Numbered from the stretch's first letter, positions 44,118 through 57,020 are shown. The stretch: DNA of 64,000 nucleotides from Craterostigma plantagineum (GCA_027422505.1 JAPQWV010000006.1:10344501-10408500); one strand, 5' to 3'. Notes: a model not told the origin generated them from the sequence alone. Translations and numbers: made by a program.

Positions 44118-46163
44118 TTACGGAAGATTCAACATGCCTAATTTTCCGACAAGGAATTGAAATCGTTTCTCATCCAAGGCCTTGGTGAAAATGTCGGCTA
44201 GTTGAAACTCTGTGTTCACAAAGTACATCTCTATCGTGCCTTTTTCTACGTGATCTTTGATAAAATGATATCTAATGTCTATGTGTTTTGTGCGTGAATG
44301 ATGAACAGGATTGCAAGTTATGGCAATTGCACTCTGACGATCACTATATATGGGTATATTATTTAAATTGTACCCATAGTCGCGAAGCTGTTTCCGCATC
44401 CATAGCATCTGTGAGCAACAGCTGGCGGCAGCTACGTATTCTACTTCGGCCGTCGAAGTGGACACACAGTTCTGCTTTTTGGATGACCAGCAAACCATCT
44501 TTTCGCCTAAAAATTGAACGCCACCGGACGTGCTTTTCCTGTCCATTCGGCAACCAGCATAGTCAGCGTCAGTGTAGCCGATAAGTTTAAAATTCGTACC
44601 CTTTGGATACCATAGGCCAAGGGTAGAGGTGCCCTTAAGGTAGCGTAAAATTCTTTTGACCGCGAGCATATGGGATTCTTTGGGAACGGCTTGAAAGCGG
44701 GCACTCAAGCAGGTGGCAAACATGATGTCCGGCCGGCTCGAAGTGAGGTAGAGAAGAGATCCAATTATACTGCGATACAGTGTGATGTCGACCGATTTAC
44801 CAGAGGGATCGGCATCCAACTTGCAGCTTGGTGACATAGGAGTGCTGAGAGGCTTGCTCTGGTCTTGATGAAACTTCTTCAGAATATCCTTGATGTATTT
44901 TGTCTGACTGATGAAAATTCCATCATTGAGCTGCCTGACTTGAAGGCCTAAGAAAAATTGCATCTCTCCCATGTGACTCATCTCGAATTTTCTCTTCATG
45001 AGATCTCCAAACTTCTTGCAGAGCCGAGGATTTGTTGATCCGAAGATGATGTCGTCGACGTATACTTGGATGACTATAAGATCTTTGTCATGCCATTTAA
45101 TGAAGAGAGTTGTGTCTATCGTTCCTCGTATGAATCCAGACTTCACGAGGAACTCACTTAGGACATCGTACCAAGCACGTGGGGCTTGTTTTAGTCCATA
45201 GAGAGCTTTGTCCAATCGATATACGTGATCGGGATGTTCTTGATCAACGAAGCCTTCCGACTGAGCGACGTAGACTTCCTCTTTCAACACGCCATTGAGA
45301 AAGGCGGTTTTAACATCCATCTGATAGACTTTGAAGTCTTTGTGAGCCGCATAAGCCTGCAGGACGCGGATAGCTTCGATACGGGCAACAGGAGCATAAG
45401 TCTCGTCGTAGTCGATGCCTTCCTGTTGATTGTATCCCTTAGCAACTAGCCGTGCTATGTTCCGGATCACTTCACCATCTTCATTCTTCTTATTCTTGAA
45501 AACCCATTTAGTTCCGACCACTGTTTTCCCATGTGGACGGGGTACCAAGGTCCACACTTGAAGACGTTCGAATTGATTGATTTCCTCTTGCATTGCAATT
45601 GTCCAATCTAGGTCTCGAAGTGCGTCTGCTACTTTGGTAGGCTCGTTTTGGCTCAGGAAGCAACTGAAAAGACTGTGTTGACGACGTGTCCTCACACTAA
45701 CCGAAGGATCGCCAATTATCTGATCAACCGAGTGGCCTCTCGTCCACTTGCGCTCATGAGGCAAAGCTGAAGTCGATGCGTCAGCCATCTGTGGATCTTG
45801 ATTGCCTATAGTCTCCGATTGATCATTTGTCTGACGAAGTTCCAATACTGCACTTGGATTGATCGTCTCTGATGATACTTCCTGGATGACCACTGTAGGT
45901 TCTTCAGTGTTTTGTGGCAATTCTGAATCGGATGGGGCAGGGGTGTAAGATGAACTTGGTATGTCAGTCTCGTTCGGTAGAGATTCCTGTGTTGGTGTCG
46001 TCGTGTATGACCGATATACCGGTTCGAAGAGAGAACCCAAGTCGTCTATTGCAAGTCTCGTTGCTTCGTCTGACACTGATCCTGAAGTTGTTACCATCTT
46101 CTGTTGGTTTTGTGCCAACACACCAGTGATTACGGGTTCTGAAATGTTGTCTTCAGAAGCCAA
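44118..46163 (-). CDS. Element B pol: reverse transcriptase and RNase H
   Basis: 681 open codons. An acidic N-terminal linker leads to RT with [48 protein letters not shown], the [13 protein letters not shown] block, active site YVDDIIFGS, then MQFFLGLQ, and RNase H with [34 protein letters not shown] and [14 protein letters not shown], ending [14 protein letters not shown]...LNLP at TAA. Compared with element A it lacks the 70-bp graft and the premature stop. All RT and RNase H motifs I checked are present, so this is the best preserved gene of B. The ATG at 46163 is internal to the polyprotein. Confidence 0.92.
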   Translation of the reverse strand: MASEDNISEPVITGVLAQNQQKMVTTSGSVSDEATRLAIDDLGSLFEPVYRSYTTTPTQESLPNETDIPSSSYTPAPSDSELPQNTEEPTVVIQEVSSETINPSAVLELRQTNDQSETIGNQDPQMADASTSALPHERKWTRGHSVDQIIGDPSVSVRTRRQHSLFSCFLSQNEPTKVADALRDLDWTIAMQEEINQFERLQVWTLVPRPHGKTVVGTKWVFKNKKNEDGEVIRNIARLVAKGYNQQEGIDYDETYAPVARIEAIRVLQAYAAHKDFKVYQMDVKTAFLNGVLKEEVYVAQSEGFVDQEHPDHVYRLDKALYGLKQAPRAWYDVLSEFLVKSGFIRGTIDTTLFIKWHDKDLIVIQVYVDDIIFGSTNPRLCKKFGDLMKRKFEMSHMGEMQFFLGLQVRQLNDGIFISQTKYIKDILKKFHQDQSKPLSTPMSPSCKLDADPSGKSVDITLYRSIIGSLLYLTSSRPDIMFATCLSARFQAVPKESHMLAVKRILRYLKGTSTLGLWYPKGTNFKLIGYTDADYAGCRMDRKSTSGGVQFLGEKMVCWSSKKQNCVSTSTAEVEYVAAASCCSQMLWMRKQLRDYGYNLNNIPIYSDRQSAIAITCNPVHHSRTKHIDIRYHFIKDHVEKGTIEMYFVNTEFQLADIFTKALDEKRFQFLVGKLGMLNLP

Positions 46164-46765
46164 CGAGTTGAGAACGGGTCCTGAACTGAATGAGCAGGAA
46201 CCAACGGGTGAGGCACGGGTCCTGGACTGAATTGACCAGAAGCCATTTCTGCCACTTCGTGGAAAGTGACATTATAGCTTTCCTTAATAGTTCAGTTGGA
46301 CTTGATGTATACTCGGTACGCTTTTGATGTTGAAGAGTACCCGACAAATGTAGCTTCGAATGTTTTGGGGTCGAACTTTGCACGTTGCTCTCGGTCGTTC
46401 GCCCGAAGCACTTGCACCCGAAGACTTTAAGGAAAGAGATGTTGGGCACTCTATTATTCACAATCTCGTACGGAGTCTTGTTGAACCGTTTGTGAACCAC
46501 CGTCCTGTTTTGAGTAAAACAAGCGGTATTGACTGCTTCAGCCCATAGAAAGTGTGGAAGTCCCGATTGGATCAGCATTGTACGAGCGGCTTCCACTAAT
46601 GTTCGATTTTTCCTTTCAACGACCCCATTTTGTTGAGGTGTTTTGGCGGTTGAAAATTGTTGACTTATTCCAAGTTTCTGATAAAACTCACTAAGGTGAT
46701 TGTTCTTGAACTCAGTGCCGTTGTCTGTTCGAACAACTTGAATAGTCTGTTGCAGCAGATTTTGA
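46153..46765 (-). pseudogene. Element B pol: integrase core, distal part
   Basis: [10 protein letters not shown] at about 46730 and NGVVERKN near 46615 supply the last two catalytic acids. The open piece 46596-46153 continues with [16 protein letters not shown] and [10 protein letters not shown], after which the frame is lost. Frame breaks lie on both sides, near 46765 and near 46400. Confidence 0.8.
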
Positions 46766-47520
46766 GTTGTGTTTGATAATCAAGTCACCAGTCTCATCTT
46801 TCGTTCGGAGGAACTTTGTCGCCGTGTAGCGAGAATAGTCATCTACAATCACTAGGATATACTTTCTTCCATTGAAACTCTGAGTCTGCATCGGACCACA
46901 GAGATCCATGTGAATTAGTTCCAATGGTCGAGAAGTAGACGCAATTTGCTTGAGGTGATGAGATGCTCGCTTCATTTTTCCTAGGTGACATGCCGAACAG
47001 TGATGCTCCTTTTGTAGTAGTATAGTTGGAAGACCGTGAACCAACTTTTTCGTAGAAAGGCGTTGGAGAGCTTTCATATTTAGATGAGACAGTCGTTGAT
47101 GCCATAAGCTGTTCCTCTGTAAATCAGTCTGAGAAATGAGGCATACAGCTGTCGAGGGCCGCACAGACGTCAGGTAGATCGTGTAAAGATTGGATCTCCG
47201 AAGTCCTTGAAGGACTTCTGTGTCCTGACTATCCAAAATTCTGCACCGGTCAGCATGGAAGACCACCTGGAAGCCTTTGTCACAGAATTGACCTATGCTG
47301 AACAAGTTATGGCGGAGGCCTTCGACGTACGAGACATCTTTGATGGTCAGATTCTTCACAATGATATCCCCAAGTCCTAGAATCGTGGTTGAATCGTTGT
47401 TCCCAAATCTGACTTTGCCGTTTGGTCGGTCTTTGTAGTTGCTCAGCAGCTCTTGATTACCAGTATGTGTGTGGAGCAACCAGAGTCGAGGTACCACACA
47501 TGATGGATCTGCAAAAACAA
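46712..47520 (-). pseudogene. Element B pol: protease, integrase zinc finger and core start
   Basis: The protease motif WYLDSGCSTH lies at about 47496-47467 with a frameshift right after it. From about 47460 the frame is open through GLGDIIVKNLTIKDVSYV, LWHQRLSHLN and CSACHLGKM (HHCC finger) to the first catalytic Asp in MDLCGPMQ and YILVIVDDYSRY, then breaks near 46765. Confidence 0.8.
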
Positions 47521-47667
47521 TTTAGAGAGCTTTAGGTACCCACTTAAGCATGGGTCCTCTCGGATTAGCACTTTTAGTTTTCGGTTCAGATATGACTCCT
47601 AAATCTATTGTTGGAAGAGTCTTAATAACCCATTGTACTCTTGAAAAAGTGGGTTTGGGTTTTACCT

Positions 47668-49379
47668 CTATAGGAGACTTGGCCCTTTTGGCTTTCGTCG
47701 TCCTAGGCGGAGATTAGGAACCCATTTGGGTTGAACCTTACAAGGAAGATTAATTTCAGCACGTACAAATACTTTGGAGGGTTTGACTGAGGAAAAGATC
47801 TTTTGTTGTGATAGTCTCCTAAGGTGCTTGGGGGATTTAATTTCTACGTGATACCTTAGGTGAGTACAGTCATGTATGGCGCCATAAGCTTTCTTTATGG
47901 CTGGATCTTGTTTCCTACGTGTCTTTCTTGTGGCATTTGTTTCAGAATGATTAATGTTTGACGTAGAGCCTATTTCGAAGTTGGTGCTTCTAAAGGTGAT
48001 CGGCTGAAGTGAATACGTCGAAGCAACTATCATAAAAGTGAAAATAGCTCTTTTATTTATATGAGTGTCTTTTATTGCAACAGAAGGAGTAGCATGCTCA
48101 GAAACGTTTAAATCAAATGGCTCCTTCTTTATCTTAGTGCTAGACACTCTCGCCTTTGTTTTTAGTGCTGACGCTACGCTCCCTGTAGACGTAGGTAAAG
48201 TGAAAGTAGTCATAGAACTTTTAACAGAATTATTTTTACAATATTTATCTTTCAAAGGCGATTTTTCATTTGCTTTTTTTAACAGCATGAGAGGTAATTT
48301 AGGAGGACGAGGAAGCCTTGAGATTTTCCATCTCCTTAAAGAATTTTTTCTTTTCAGCTTCGAAATTCTCTCGTTCTTTTTCTAACTTTGTCTGTGACTC
48401 CTCTATCTGTTTTATGATAGGGGGTTTGTAGAGAGAATTTTTATAATTAATGGTTTTAACTTCCTCGTGGTGTGCTCGAGAGTCAGGAGGTAGAATTTGA
48501 ACTAAATTGCAGACAGGTGTTAAAGTTTCTTTCCTATTTTTGTCCCTTCCATTTAGTTCTTTGTAGTCAAAGGGGATTTCTGGACCATGTGGACCTTGTC
48601 TAATGGATGAATCGAAAGTATTTTCATAAGACGATTCAGTAAAATTTCTAAGAGAGGTTATTCCTAAGCCCATGTGTTTAACATCGTATATTTCTTTCTT
48701 TTGTAAAACACACGGGTTAGTGAAACCTATGCCTTCTATAGGATTATAGAACTCCATATCCTTGGGCTTGTTAAAAAATATCGTCTGTTCGGATTGTCCC
48801 CTACGTGTAACTATGTCGTCTAATTTCTTTACTTTGGCATACAGTTTCTTGCGTTCCTCATCTAGGAGAGCATAATTATTTTCCACGGTTAGTTTAGTGG
48901 CTTGACAGACATCGAAATCCTTACTAAGCTCACTAATCTTGGCATTCGATGTTTCTAATTGAGCTTCTAAGTTAGTGATCTTAGAGGTAGCTTCGGTTAT
49001 CCTACAATTTAAAATATCTTTCTCGTTGAGATTTGTAACCAAGCAATTGTAGTTATTTGCTAGCCTATCTTCTAATTCCTTAATCTTTTCGCTCTGTTGT
49101 CCCAGTTGAGGTTGACTAGTCTCTCTAGACTGTAGGCTCTTAGTAAGTTCATCTATTTTTGCAAGAGCTCCTAAGTTCTTGTTCGTGACTATCTATCTTC
49201 TCCTGAGCTCTCTCAAGTTCGTTCTCTACTTCCTTTATACTTTTCTGCTCACGTTTCATGTTAGCATATTGCTTTTGATATGATTCTAACATGGTCAATA
49301 ATGTGGAAGGAGTGACTACCTCATTTGACGACGTGGATGCGTTGTCGTCGTCCGTACAAGTGGATGTTTCGGCGTCCAA
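47668..49379 (-). pseudogene. Element B gag C-terminal region (coiled coil and basic linker)
   Basis: Three open pieces (49379-49149, 49042-48299, 48288-47668). The first two are heptad-rich and glutamate/lysine-rich, with RRGQSEQTIF and FYNPIEGIGF, equivalent to the element A gag tail. The last is a Ser/Lys-rich linker leading to protease. Frame breaks separate them. Confidence 0.65.
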
Positions 49380-49544
49380 TTCGCTGTCGAGACGGGCAAT
49401 GAGGGCTAAGTTCTCTTATTCGGAGCTCGACGTGTCCTCGAGCCATTGGTCCTGTTCGGCCATGAGAGCTACTCCAGCTTCTTTCTGTTTTGTCAATTGA
49501 AGCTTCCTGGAGTAGTAGTTTGTATCTCATTTCTTCGGGAGAGT

Positions 49545-50570
49545 GCACTCTCTGGCGAAGTGACCTGCTTTGCCACAGTTAAAGCATTTGTCAGTCTCTT
49601 TGGGATTCTTGACCTCGGAACTCTCCGGAGCCTTTGTTCTTGGAGCTTGTAGTCCGAAGTCTATTGGCTGAGGTTGAAGACTTCTTCTTGAAGTACTTCT
49701 TGTTCATCATTTGTCCAATGAGAACTAACTGTTTTCCAAGGGCTTTCATGTTCGGCTCGATGTCGGAGTTCAATTCATCTTCCGACTCTGATGATGAAGG
49801 TGGCCTAACGATCTTATCCTTTCTTGATCTTGTGCTCCTCTTCTCCGAGACTAAGGCAACCATTTCATCGGTTTGTTTGCCTTTCTGCTCTTTGGTAATC
49901 TCGCGGATATCCTCCTCATGCTGAGCGAGATTATCGAACACGGCATGGACATCCAACTCCTCTAGATCTTTTGTCGTATTTGAGTGGATATTTTCTTCCA
50001 TTCCGTGGGCAGAGAAGATAGAAATCTTATGTTTGTCTCCATGTTTGTCTTCGTTATTTCTATCTTCCTCATTTCACTGAGAAGAGTGTGGTATCGTTGG
50101 TAGATCTCGTTTAGACTCTCCTCCGACTTTGCTTTGAATGAGTCGTAAGCAGTGAGAATGTTCGCCTTCTTGGCCTTTATGCCAACTTCCGTCCTTTGCA
50201 TTATCCTATGCAGCTCATCCCACATCCCTTTGGCCGATGTAAGGCTGTCGATTTGTCTGTATATATCGTTGGGAAGGCCCTGCATAAGGGTATTCGTGGC
50301 TACTAGATCAGCCTTAGCTCGAGCTCTTTCCTCCAGAGAGTATTCTCTAGGCTCTTTTAGTCGCCTAGAAGCTGGAATTGCTGGAGTAGCGGTTTCTTCC
50401 CTGGGTACATGAACCCAGAACTGTGCCGGTCCCTCTTCAAGGGACTTCAGTAGATTTTCGGCTTGATCCTTTAGAGCGATGAAATTCAGAAAGCGGCTTC
50501 TCCATACTGTGTATTCGTCTTTTTGCAAGATCGGTGGACGGTTGTCATTTCCGAGTGAGTATGTATCCAT
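49545..50570 (-). pseudogene. Element B gag: capsid region and zinc knuckle
   Basis: From the ATG at 50570 (MDTYSLGNDNRPPIL) 202 codons are open, with YTVWRSRFLNFIALKD, the PAQFWVHVP block, LMQGLPNDIYRQIDSL and AYDSFKAKSEESL. The frame then shifts near 49980; the next piece (50001-49591) has LEELDVHAVFDNLAQHEEDI. The zinc knuckle CFNCGKAGHFAREC is at 49586-49545. Gag forms the particle and binds element RNA; this copy cannot give a continuous product. Confidence 0.82.
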
Positions 50571-50589
50571 GTTTGTATTGTAGTCGAGT

Positions 50590-51640
50590 TGTTGAAGGAT
50601 CTTCGTTAATTGTTTTGAAGGTTGAAGATGATGTAATGTGCTTCACAAGTGACAAAATTCGTTAGTAGCGTTTGATTCGAAACTTAGATCGACAATTATT
50701 TTTGATTCAATCTTTAAAGTTTGATCGAAATTAATTCCGTCGAGATAGAATGTACTGAGTACTGTTCTCGTGCGAGAAATTTGCTCAGCGTGATATTTTA
50801 CGAGCGAGATAAATTGCTCAAAATCATTCGGTCAAGAAAAATTTCTTGATCGTGAATTTATTTCGATCGTAAAGAAACAGTACGTTAGTAAGTTTCTCGA
50901 CAAGTCAAAATAAATCTGTTGACTAGAAAAATTTCTCGCGTGTAAATGATTTTCGCCTGGTCAAACGTTAAAAGGTTTGACTGAAAAAGTTTTTCGAGTG
51001 AAAGTTCTTATGCATGCAAAGTCAAAATAAGTCTCTTTCGAAAAAGTTTTTCGCTGTATAATGCTCGAGAAATATTTCTAACTAAAATCGTTTCTACTGA
51101 TGACGATTCTTGCGCTGACTTCGTATTCTGGCCGAGAAAAATTCTCGCGCTAAGTTTATCGATCGAGAAACTAATCCGATCGCAAGCTTAGCGAGAAAAG
51201 TTTGAGCAATCGAGAAAAATTCACAGAATACGATTAACACAAATTCGAGCAAAAACAAAGAATCAGATAGTGAAGTTTGAGGTAATTGCTCGCTGTCAAG
51301 TAATAATCACGCACGAACAGGCAATTAAACACGTTATGAAGCAAAACATATCGAATTTGATCAAAATCAGAACGTGTTCTTCATGTTCTTCGCAAACAGT
51401 AACACGCAGAAGCAATTCAATCCTAAAAATCGATGTTCAAACTGCTGCAGAACTGATCGCAATGATGATCTAACACTTAAACAAGCACAGAAACACCAAA
51501 TTCAAGTCAATTAAGCACAGAATTAAGCTATTGGATCGAAAAAGGTTTTCGCGTCAAACCTGTTCTTCGATGAACAATATCTAGAAAATGATTTCAATAT
51601 AATTATAACAATTTTCGATTCAAAACAGAACGAATCTGCT
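50590..51640. repeat. leader of element B with CGATCG/CGAGAAA motifs
   Basis: About 1.08 kb between primer site and gag without a credible frame. It contains TTATCGATCGAGAAAC, ATTTCGATCGTAAAG and many CGAGAAAAATTC words, matching the vocabulary of 42237-44105. Confidence 0.7.
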
Positions 51641-51649
51641 CTCATACCA
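51638..51649 (-). other. primer binding site of element B (tRNA-iMet, one mismatch)
   Basis: In element sense TGGTATGAGAGC, one change from the usual TGGTATCAGAGC, two bases inside the 5' LTR. Confidence 0.85.
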
Positions 51650-51651
51650 AT

Positions 51652-52002
51652 TGTTAGGTCCTACGATTAACAACTCTACGATCCTAGGCTAGAATTCATA
51701 GTAATTCGATCGTTTAGATGAACAATTGAATTCGATCGAAAAACTCAAATGAAGAACAAGAGAGAGAATCTGAGTAGAGTGAGAAAGTTACTGTTGTTTC
51801 TCTCTCTAGAAATCGAATTGCAAGCCCATCGGATCAATTCTCTAAACTTTCTCTATTCAGCTTAATTGATTTACATGTATTTATACCAAACAAACTTTGT
51901 ATAAATATCAATCTAGTCCTAATCTAAGGACTACTATACAAAACGCCCCAAATTACAAGGACAACTAATGAAATCAAGCACAATTACAAATGGTATTCTA
52001 CA
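51652..52002 (-). repeat. 5' LTR of element B
   Basis: 351 bp, TGTTAGGTCC to TATTCTACA, followed by GTTAT. A TATA box in element sense (TATAAATA) is at 51878-51885. This is the complete version of the LTR. Confidence 0.93.
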
Positions 52003-52007
52003 GTTAT

Positions 52008-52373
52008 TACTATCCCAAATCAAGTGAGAAGTTCAGTGAGAAAGAAATAGTGAGAGGAAAACTTATCCGGGTGGATAAGGGTGAGAGCGGGTCTTAGTTT
52101 TACTGGGTTGTTGGGATAGGTACAAATATATTACCCGGGTGGGTAAGGAGTCTCGAGTTTTGGTTTAAACACGAGTGTTTTTTTTGTACGCTGTAATATT
52201 TTCAATATAGTAAAGCTGGTGCTCTCAGTGGAGGTAGGCGGTATTGGCCGAACCACGTAAAAATCTCGTGTTCTCTATCGTTGTCATTTCGGTTCTATAT
52301 TGTCCAAATAAAATAGTCGCGGGTCAAAATCAACCTTCCGTTGGGCTCGAAAAATTACCGCTCAACCCCAACA
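52008..52373 (+). repeat. Element C LTR2, right part
   Basis: Continues LTR2 from 38426 after element B (52003-52007 is the duplicated GTTAT) and ends CCCCAACA. The primer site follows at 52376. Confidence 0.92.
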
Positions 52374-52375
52374 AG

Positions 52376-52387
52376 TGGTATCAGAGC
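52376..52387 (+). other. primer binding site, element C cassette 2 (tRNA-iMet)
   Basis: TGGTATCAGAGC two bases after the LTR. Equivalent sites are at 54700-54711 (cassette 3) and 57023-57034 (cassette 4). Confidence 0.92.
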
Positions 52388-52509
52388 CATTCTGATTATG
52401 CTCTGTTGTTGCAGCTTTGTCTGATCATCCACAGTAGAAAAGAAATCAAGAAGGTTTATCGTTACGGGAGCCACTGTCGGGGCAAAGTTGTTGAATTTCT
52501 GCAAGGATA

Positions 52510-54054
52510 ATGGCGATCGAAAGCAGTTTCGAAGTGCGGCAATTTGATGGTACGGGGAGTTTCACTCTGTGGCAGAGACGGGTGAAGGATATATTTGTTC
52601 ATCAAGGTTTGGCTAAGGCTTTGAAAGGGGACACGACAAAGCCGGAGAAATTGACGAAAGAAGAGTGGGAGGATTTGGGGTCAATATGAGTCAGCACAAT
52701 CCGTTTGTACATTGCGAATAACATTATTAATAATGTTGTTAATGTGGATTCTGCACCAGACATGTGGGCGAATTTGGAGGAGGTGCATCTCGGGAAAAAC
52801 TTAATCACAAAGTTAGATCTGAAGCTGGAGCTGTACCGGCTAAAGATGGAGGAACGTGGAATCCTCATGGATCACATAAGCGTGTTCAACGGACTTGTGG
52901 ATCAACTTATAAAATTTGAAGTAAGGTTAGAGGAAGAAGATAAGGCCCTTACTTCTTACACCGCTTCGTCATTCTTATGATAATTTGGTCACAACCATCT
53001 TGTACGGAAAGACGACAGTGAAGATGGTGGATGTGCAGTCAACTTTTTTGGCGCATGAAAAGAGTAGACGATCAAATTATAGGGATAGGCAAAATTCGAC
53101 GTTGGCTATACACGGGGAGAACAGTAGAGGAAGGTTCCACGCCAGGGAATTTGGAGGTAGCAGCAGGTCCAAATCAAAGGATGGCGGGAAGAATATCGTG
53201 TGCTACAAGTGTGGTGAGTCGGGACACATCAAGAGGAATCGTCCGACTTGGAGGAAGGACAAGAACGACGAGAAAAATTCCACAACCATGATAGCACATG
53301 ATACGGATTATATTGTAGACGTTCTCACAGTCTACAATGATGAGGCTTTTTCTCAGGGTGAATGGATATTTGATTCGGGGTCGAAGTACTATATTTGCTC
53401 CAAAAGAAATATTTTGATACGTTCCAGAAGAGACGAAGAGGTTCGGCTTCCATGGCTGATGAATACCGTCATGTGGTTCGTGGAGTTGGAACAGTGAAGA
53501 TCAAATGACTGACGGAGCGGTGCGAGCTTTGGGTGGTGTGATCTTTGTCCCAAAGTTACGGGAGAATTTAATATCCTTGAGCCAGTTAGATTCAAGGCTA
53601 TGGGAGTTTCATAGCAGGGGGAGTCTGTAAAATCAGACGTGGCGGAAAAGTCCTACTGAAGGTAGAAGAGCATTGAGGTTTGTATCGTCTCGATAGGAGT
53701 GTGGTACAAAACACTCAGACTTCGATGGGTTCACAAAAATCGCGCGCGCGTGTTGGAAAAGCAGACGATGGTGAGAAGGAAAGTCCTGCTGGAGAAGAGG
53801 TTGCATCGAAGTCTCTCTTCGGAATCGACGGGTAGAGTCGGTTCGGCAACTGCACATAGGATTGGCTGCGGGTGAATCAAGTTGGTAGGACCTGAATTCT
53901 TGATTCGGATATGTGTAGCTGGTACAAGGAAGGCCAATGGACGTTCGCGGTATTTACGAACGGGTTACTTTCAGACAGACTCGCTGGGATGAGTACTTGA
54001 CGGTGCTGAAGACGGTGCTCGGGTAGGTGTCAAATGCGGCTGGCGGGGGCGAAT
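52510..54054 (+). pseudogene. Element C cassette 2: gag and protease start
   Basis: Gag starts MAIESSFEVRQFDGTG at the ATG at 52510, with LWQRRVKDIFVHQGL, the DMWANLEEVHLGKNL helix and LKLELYRLKM of Copia gag. Breaks: an in-frame TGA at about 52687 (TGT in cassette 3), a lost base near 52950 and another near 53407. The zinc knuckle reads CYKCGESGHIKRNR, so its last Cys is Arg. The protease motif is WIFDSGSKYYIC. After about 53650 only degraded sequence and the polypurine tract remain. Confidence 0.8.
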
Positions 54055-54697
54055 TGTTAGGCCAGCCGCCAGGGCTGAAAAAAAGAAAAAAATAATAATA
54101 AAATAATATTAATATGATATTATAATATTATTTTATATATATATAAGAAAAAGAAAAATCATTAAAATAAAGAATGAGCGGCCCATATCAACTGGCGACC
54201 CGGCGGATTCCTGGCCACCGGTATTAAGCAGTCCAGAACTGAGCGACGCAGCGGATTCCTGGGCACCGATTTTGAGTGGTCCTGAAGAGCTGGAGACGTC
54301 TATATATAGGCTGAGGATTCTCTAGTTATTATTATTCCAAATCAAGTGAGAACTTCAGTGAGAAAGAAATAGTGAGAGGAAAACTTATCCGAGTGGATAA
54401 GGGTGAGAGGGGGTTTTAGTTTTAGTGGGGTAGTTGAGAATAGGTACAAATAAATTACCCGAGTGGGTAAGGAGTCTCGAGTTTTGGTTTAAACACGAGT
54501 GTTTGTTTTGTACGCTGTAATATTTTCAATATAGTAAAGCTAGTGCTCTCCGTGGAGGTTGGCGGTATTGGCCGAACCACGTAAAAATCTCGTGTTCTCT
54601 ATGGTTGTCATTTCTGTTCTATATTGTCCAAATAAAATAGTCGCGGGTCAAAATCAACCTTCCGTTGGGCTCGAAAAATTATCGCTTAACCCCAAGA
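54055..54697 (+). repeat. Element C LTR3
   Basis: 643 bp, TGTTAGGCC to CCCCAAGA (end mutated from CAACA). TATA-like CTATATATAGG at about 54299-54309. Confidence 0.93.
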
Positions 54698-54848
54698 AGT
54701 GGTATCAGAGCCAAGCCTAATTGATATTCTGATTATGCTCTGTGGTTGCAGCTTTGTTTGATCTTCCACAGCAGAAAAGAAATCAAGAAGGTTTATCGTT
54801 ACGGGGGAGCCAGTGTCGGGGCAAAGTTGTTGAATTTCTGCAAGGATA

Positions 54849-56375
54849 ATGGCGATCGAAAGCAGTTTTGAAGTGCGGCAATTTGATGGTACGGGGAGTT
54901 TCACTCTGTGGCAGAGACGAGTGAAGGATATATTTGTTCATCAAGGTTTGGCTATGGCTTTGAAAGGGGACACGGCAAAGCCGGAGAAATGACGAAAGAA
55001 GACTGGGAGGATTTGGGGTCAAGATGTGTCAGCACAATCATTGCGAATAACATTATTAATAATGTTGTTAATGTGGATTCTGCACCAGACATGTGGGCGA
55101 ATTTAGAGGAGGTGCATCTCGGGAAAAACTTAACCACAAAGTTAGATCTGAAGCTGGAGCTGTACCGGCTTAAGATGGAGGAACGTGGAATCCTCATGGA
55201 TCACATAAGCGTGTTCAACGGACTTGTGGATCAACTTATAAAAGTTGAAGTAAGGTTAGAGGAAGAAGATAAGGGCCTTTTACTTCTTACCCCGCTTCGT
55301 GATTCTTATGATAATTTGGTCACAACCATCTTGTACAAAAAGACGACAGTGAAGATGGTGGATGTGCAGTCAACTTTTTTGGCGCATGAAAAGAGTAGAC
55401 GATCAAATTATAGGGATAGGCAAAATTTGACGTTGGCTATACACTGGGAGAACCGTAGAGGAAGGTTCCACGCCAGGGAATTTGGAGGTAGCAGCAGGTC
55501 CAAATCAAAGGATGGCGGGAAGAGCATCGTGTGCTACAAGTGTGGTGAGTCGGAACACATCAAGAGGAATCGTCCGACTTGGAGGAAGGACAAGAACGAC
55601 GAGAAAAATTCCACAACTATGATAGCACATGATACGGATGATATTGTAGACGTTCTCACAATCTACACTGATGACGCTTTTTCTCAGGATGAAAGGATAT
55701 TTGATTCGGGGTCGAAGTACCATATTTGCTCCAAAAGAAATATTTTGATACGTTCCAGAAGAGACGAAGAGGTTCGGCTTCCATGGCGGATGAATACCGT
55801 CATGTGGTTCGTGGTGTTGGAACAGTGAAGATCAAATGACTGACGGAGCGGTGCGAGCTTTGGGTGGTGTGATCTATGTCCCAAAGTTACGGAATAATTT
55901 GATATCCTTGAGCCAGTTAGATTCCAAGGGCTATGGGAGTTTCATAGCAGGGGGAGTCTGTAAAATCAGACGTGGCGGAAAAGTCCTACTGAAGGGAGAA
56001 GAGCGTGGAGGTTTGTATCGTCTCGACAGGAGTGTGGTACAAAACACTCTGACTTCGATGGGTTCACAAAAATCGCGCGCGCGTGTTGGAAAAGCAGACG
56101 ATGGTGAGAAGGAAAGTCCTGCTGGAGAAGTGGTTGCATCGAAGTCCCTCTTCAGAATCGACTGGTAGAGTCGGTTCGGCAACTGCACATAGAATTGGCC
56201 GCCGGTGAATCAAGTTGGTAGGACTTGAATTCTTGATTCGGATATCTGTAGCTGGTACAAGGAAGGCCAATGGACATTCGTGGTATTTACGAACGGGTTA
56301 CTTTCAGACAGACTCGCTGGGATGAGTACTTGACGGTGCTCGAGTAGGTGTCAAATGCGGCTGGCGGGGGAGAAT
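54849..56375 (+). pseudogene. Element C cassette 3: gag and protease start
   Basis: Gag starts at the ATG at 54849. A lost A near 54990 shifts the frame; reading resumes in the frame open to 55828 (LEEVHLGKNLTTKLDLKLEL through FDSGSKYHICSK). A 9-bp deletion near 55040 is in frame. The zinc knuckle reads CYKCGESEHIKRNR: the last Cys is Arg, as in cassette 2, and the Gly before His is Glu. The piece 55836-56168 has LRNNLISLSQLDSKGYGSF. No integrase or RT follows. Confidence 0.8.
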
Positions 56376-57020
56376 TGTTAGGCCAGCAGCCAGGGCTGAA
56401 AAGAAGAAAAAAATAATAATAAAATAATATTAATATAAAATTATAATATTATTTTATATATATATATATAAGAAAAAGAAAAATCTTTACAATAAAGAAT
56501 GAGCGGCCCATATCAACTGGCGACGCTGCGGATTCCTGGCCACCGGTTTTAAGCGGTCCAGAACTGAGCGACGCAGCGGATTCCTGGGCACCGATTTTGA
56601 GTGATCCTGAAGAGCTGGATACGTCTATATATAGGCTGAGGATTCTTCAGTTATTATTATCCCAAATCAAGTGAGAAGTTCAGTGAGAAAGAAATAGTGA
56701 GAGGAAAACTTATCCGGGTGGATAAGGGTGAGAGCGGGTTTTAGTTATACTGGGGTAGTTGGAATAGGTACAAATAAATTACCCGAGTGGGTAAGGAGTC
56801 TCGAGTTTGGTTTAAACAGGAGTGTTTGTTTTGTTTGCTGTAATATTTTCAATATAGTAAAGCTAGTGCTCTCCGTGGAGGTAGGCGGTATTGGCCGAAC
56901 CACGTAAAAATCTCGTGTTCTCTATCGTCGTCATTTTGGTTCTATATTGTCCAAATAAAATAGTCGCGGGTCAAAATCAACCTTCCGCTAGGCCCGAAAA
57001 ATTACCGCTCAACCCCAACA
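56376..57020 (+). repeat. Element C LTR4
   Basis: 645 bp, TGTTAGGCC to CCCCAACA, preceded by the polypurine tract. Confidence 0.93.

Larger units (their letters stand above)
38427..52002 (-). mobile_element. Element B: 13.6-kb Sirevirus-like Copia, sister of A, nested in element C LTR2
   Basis: Minus-strand element with LTRs 38427-38749 (323 bp) and 51652-52002 (351 bp), TSD GTTAT (38422-38426, 52003-52007), iMet-like primer site, leader with CGATCG motifs, gag, protease, integrase, RT/RNase H, a 1.8-kb motif-rich non-coding stretch, extra reading frame, polypurine tract and 3' LTR. The order and sizes match element A. The LTRs differ at about ten sites plus a 28-bp deletion in the left one, so B is older than A. 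The left LTR begins TA instead of TG. Gag, protease/integrase and extra ORF are broken; RT/RNase H is open. Confidence 0.93.
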
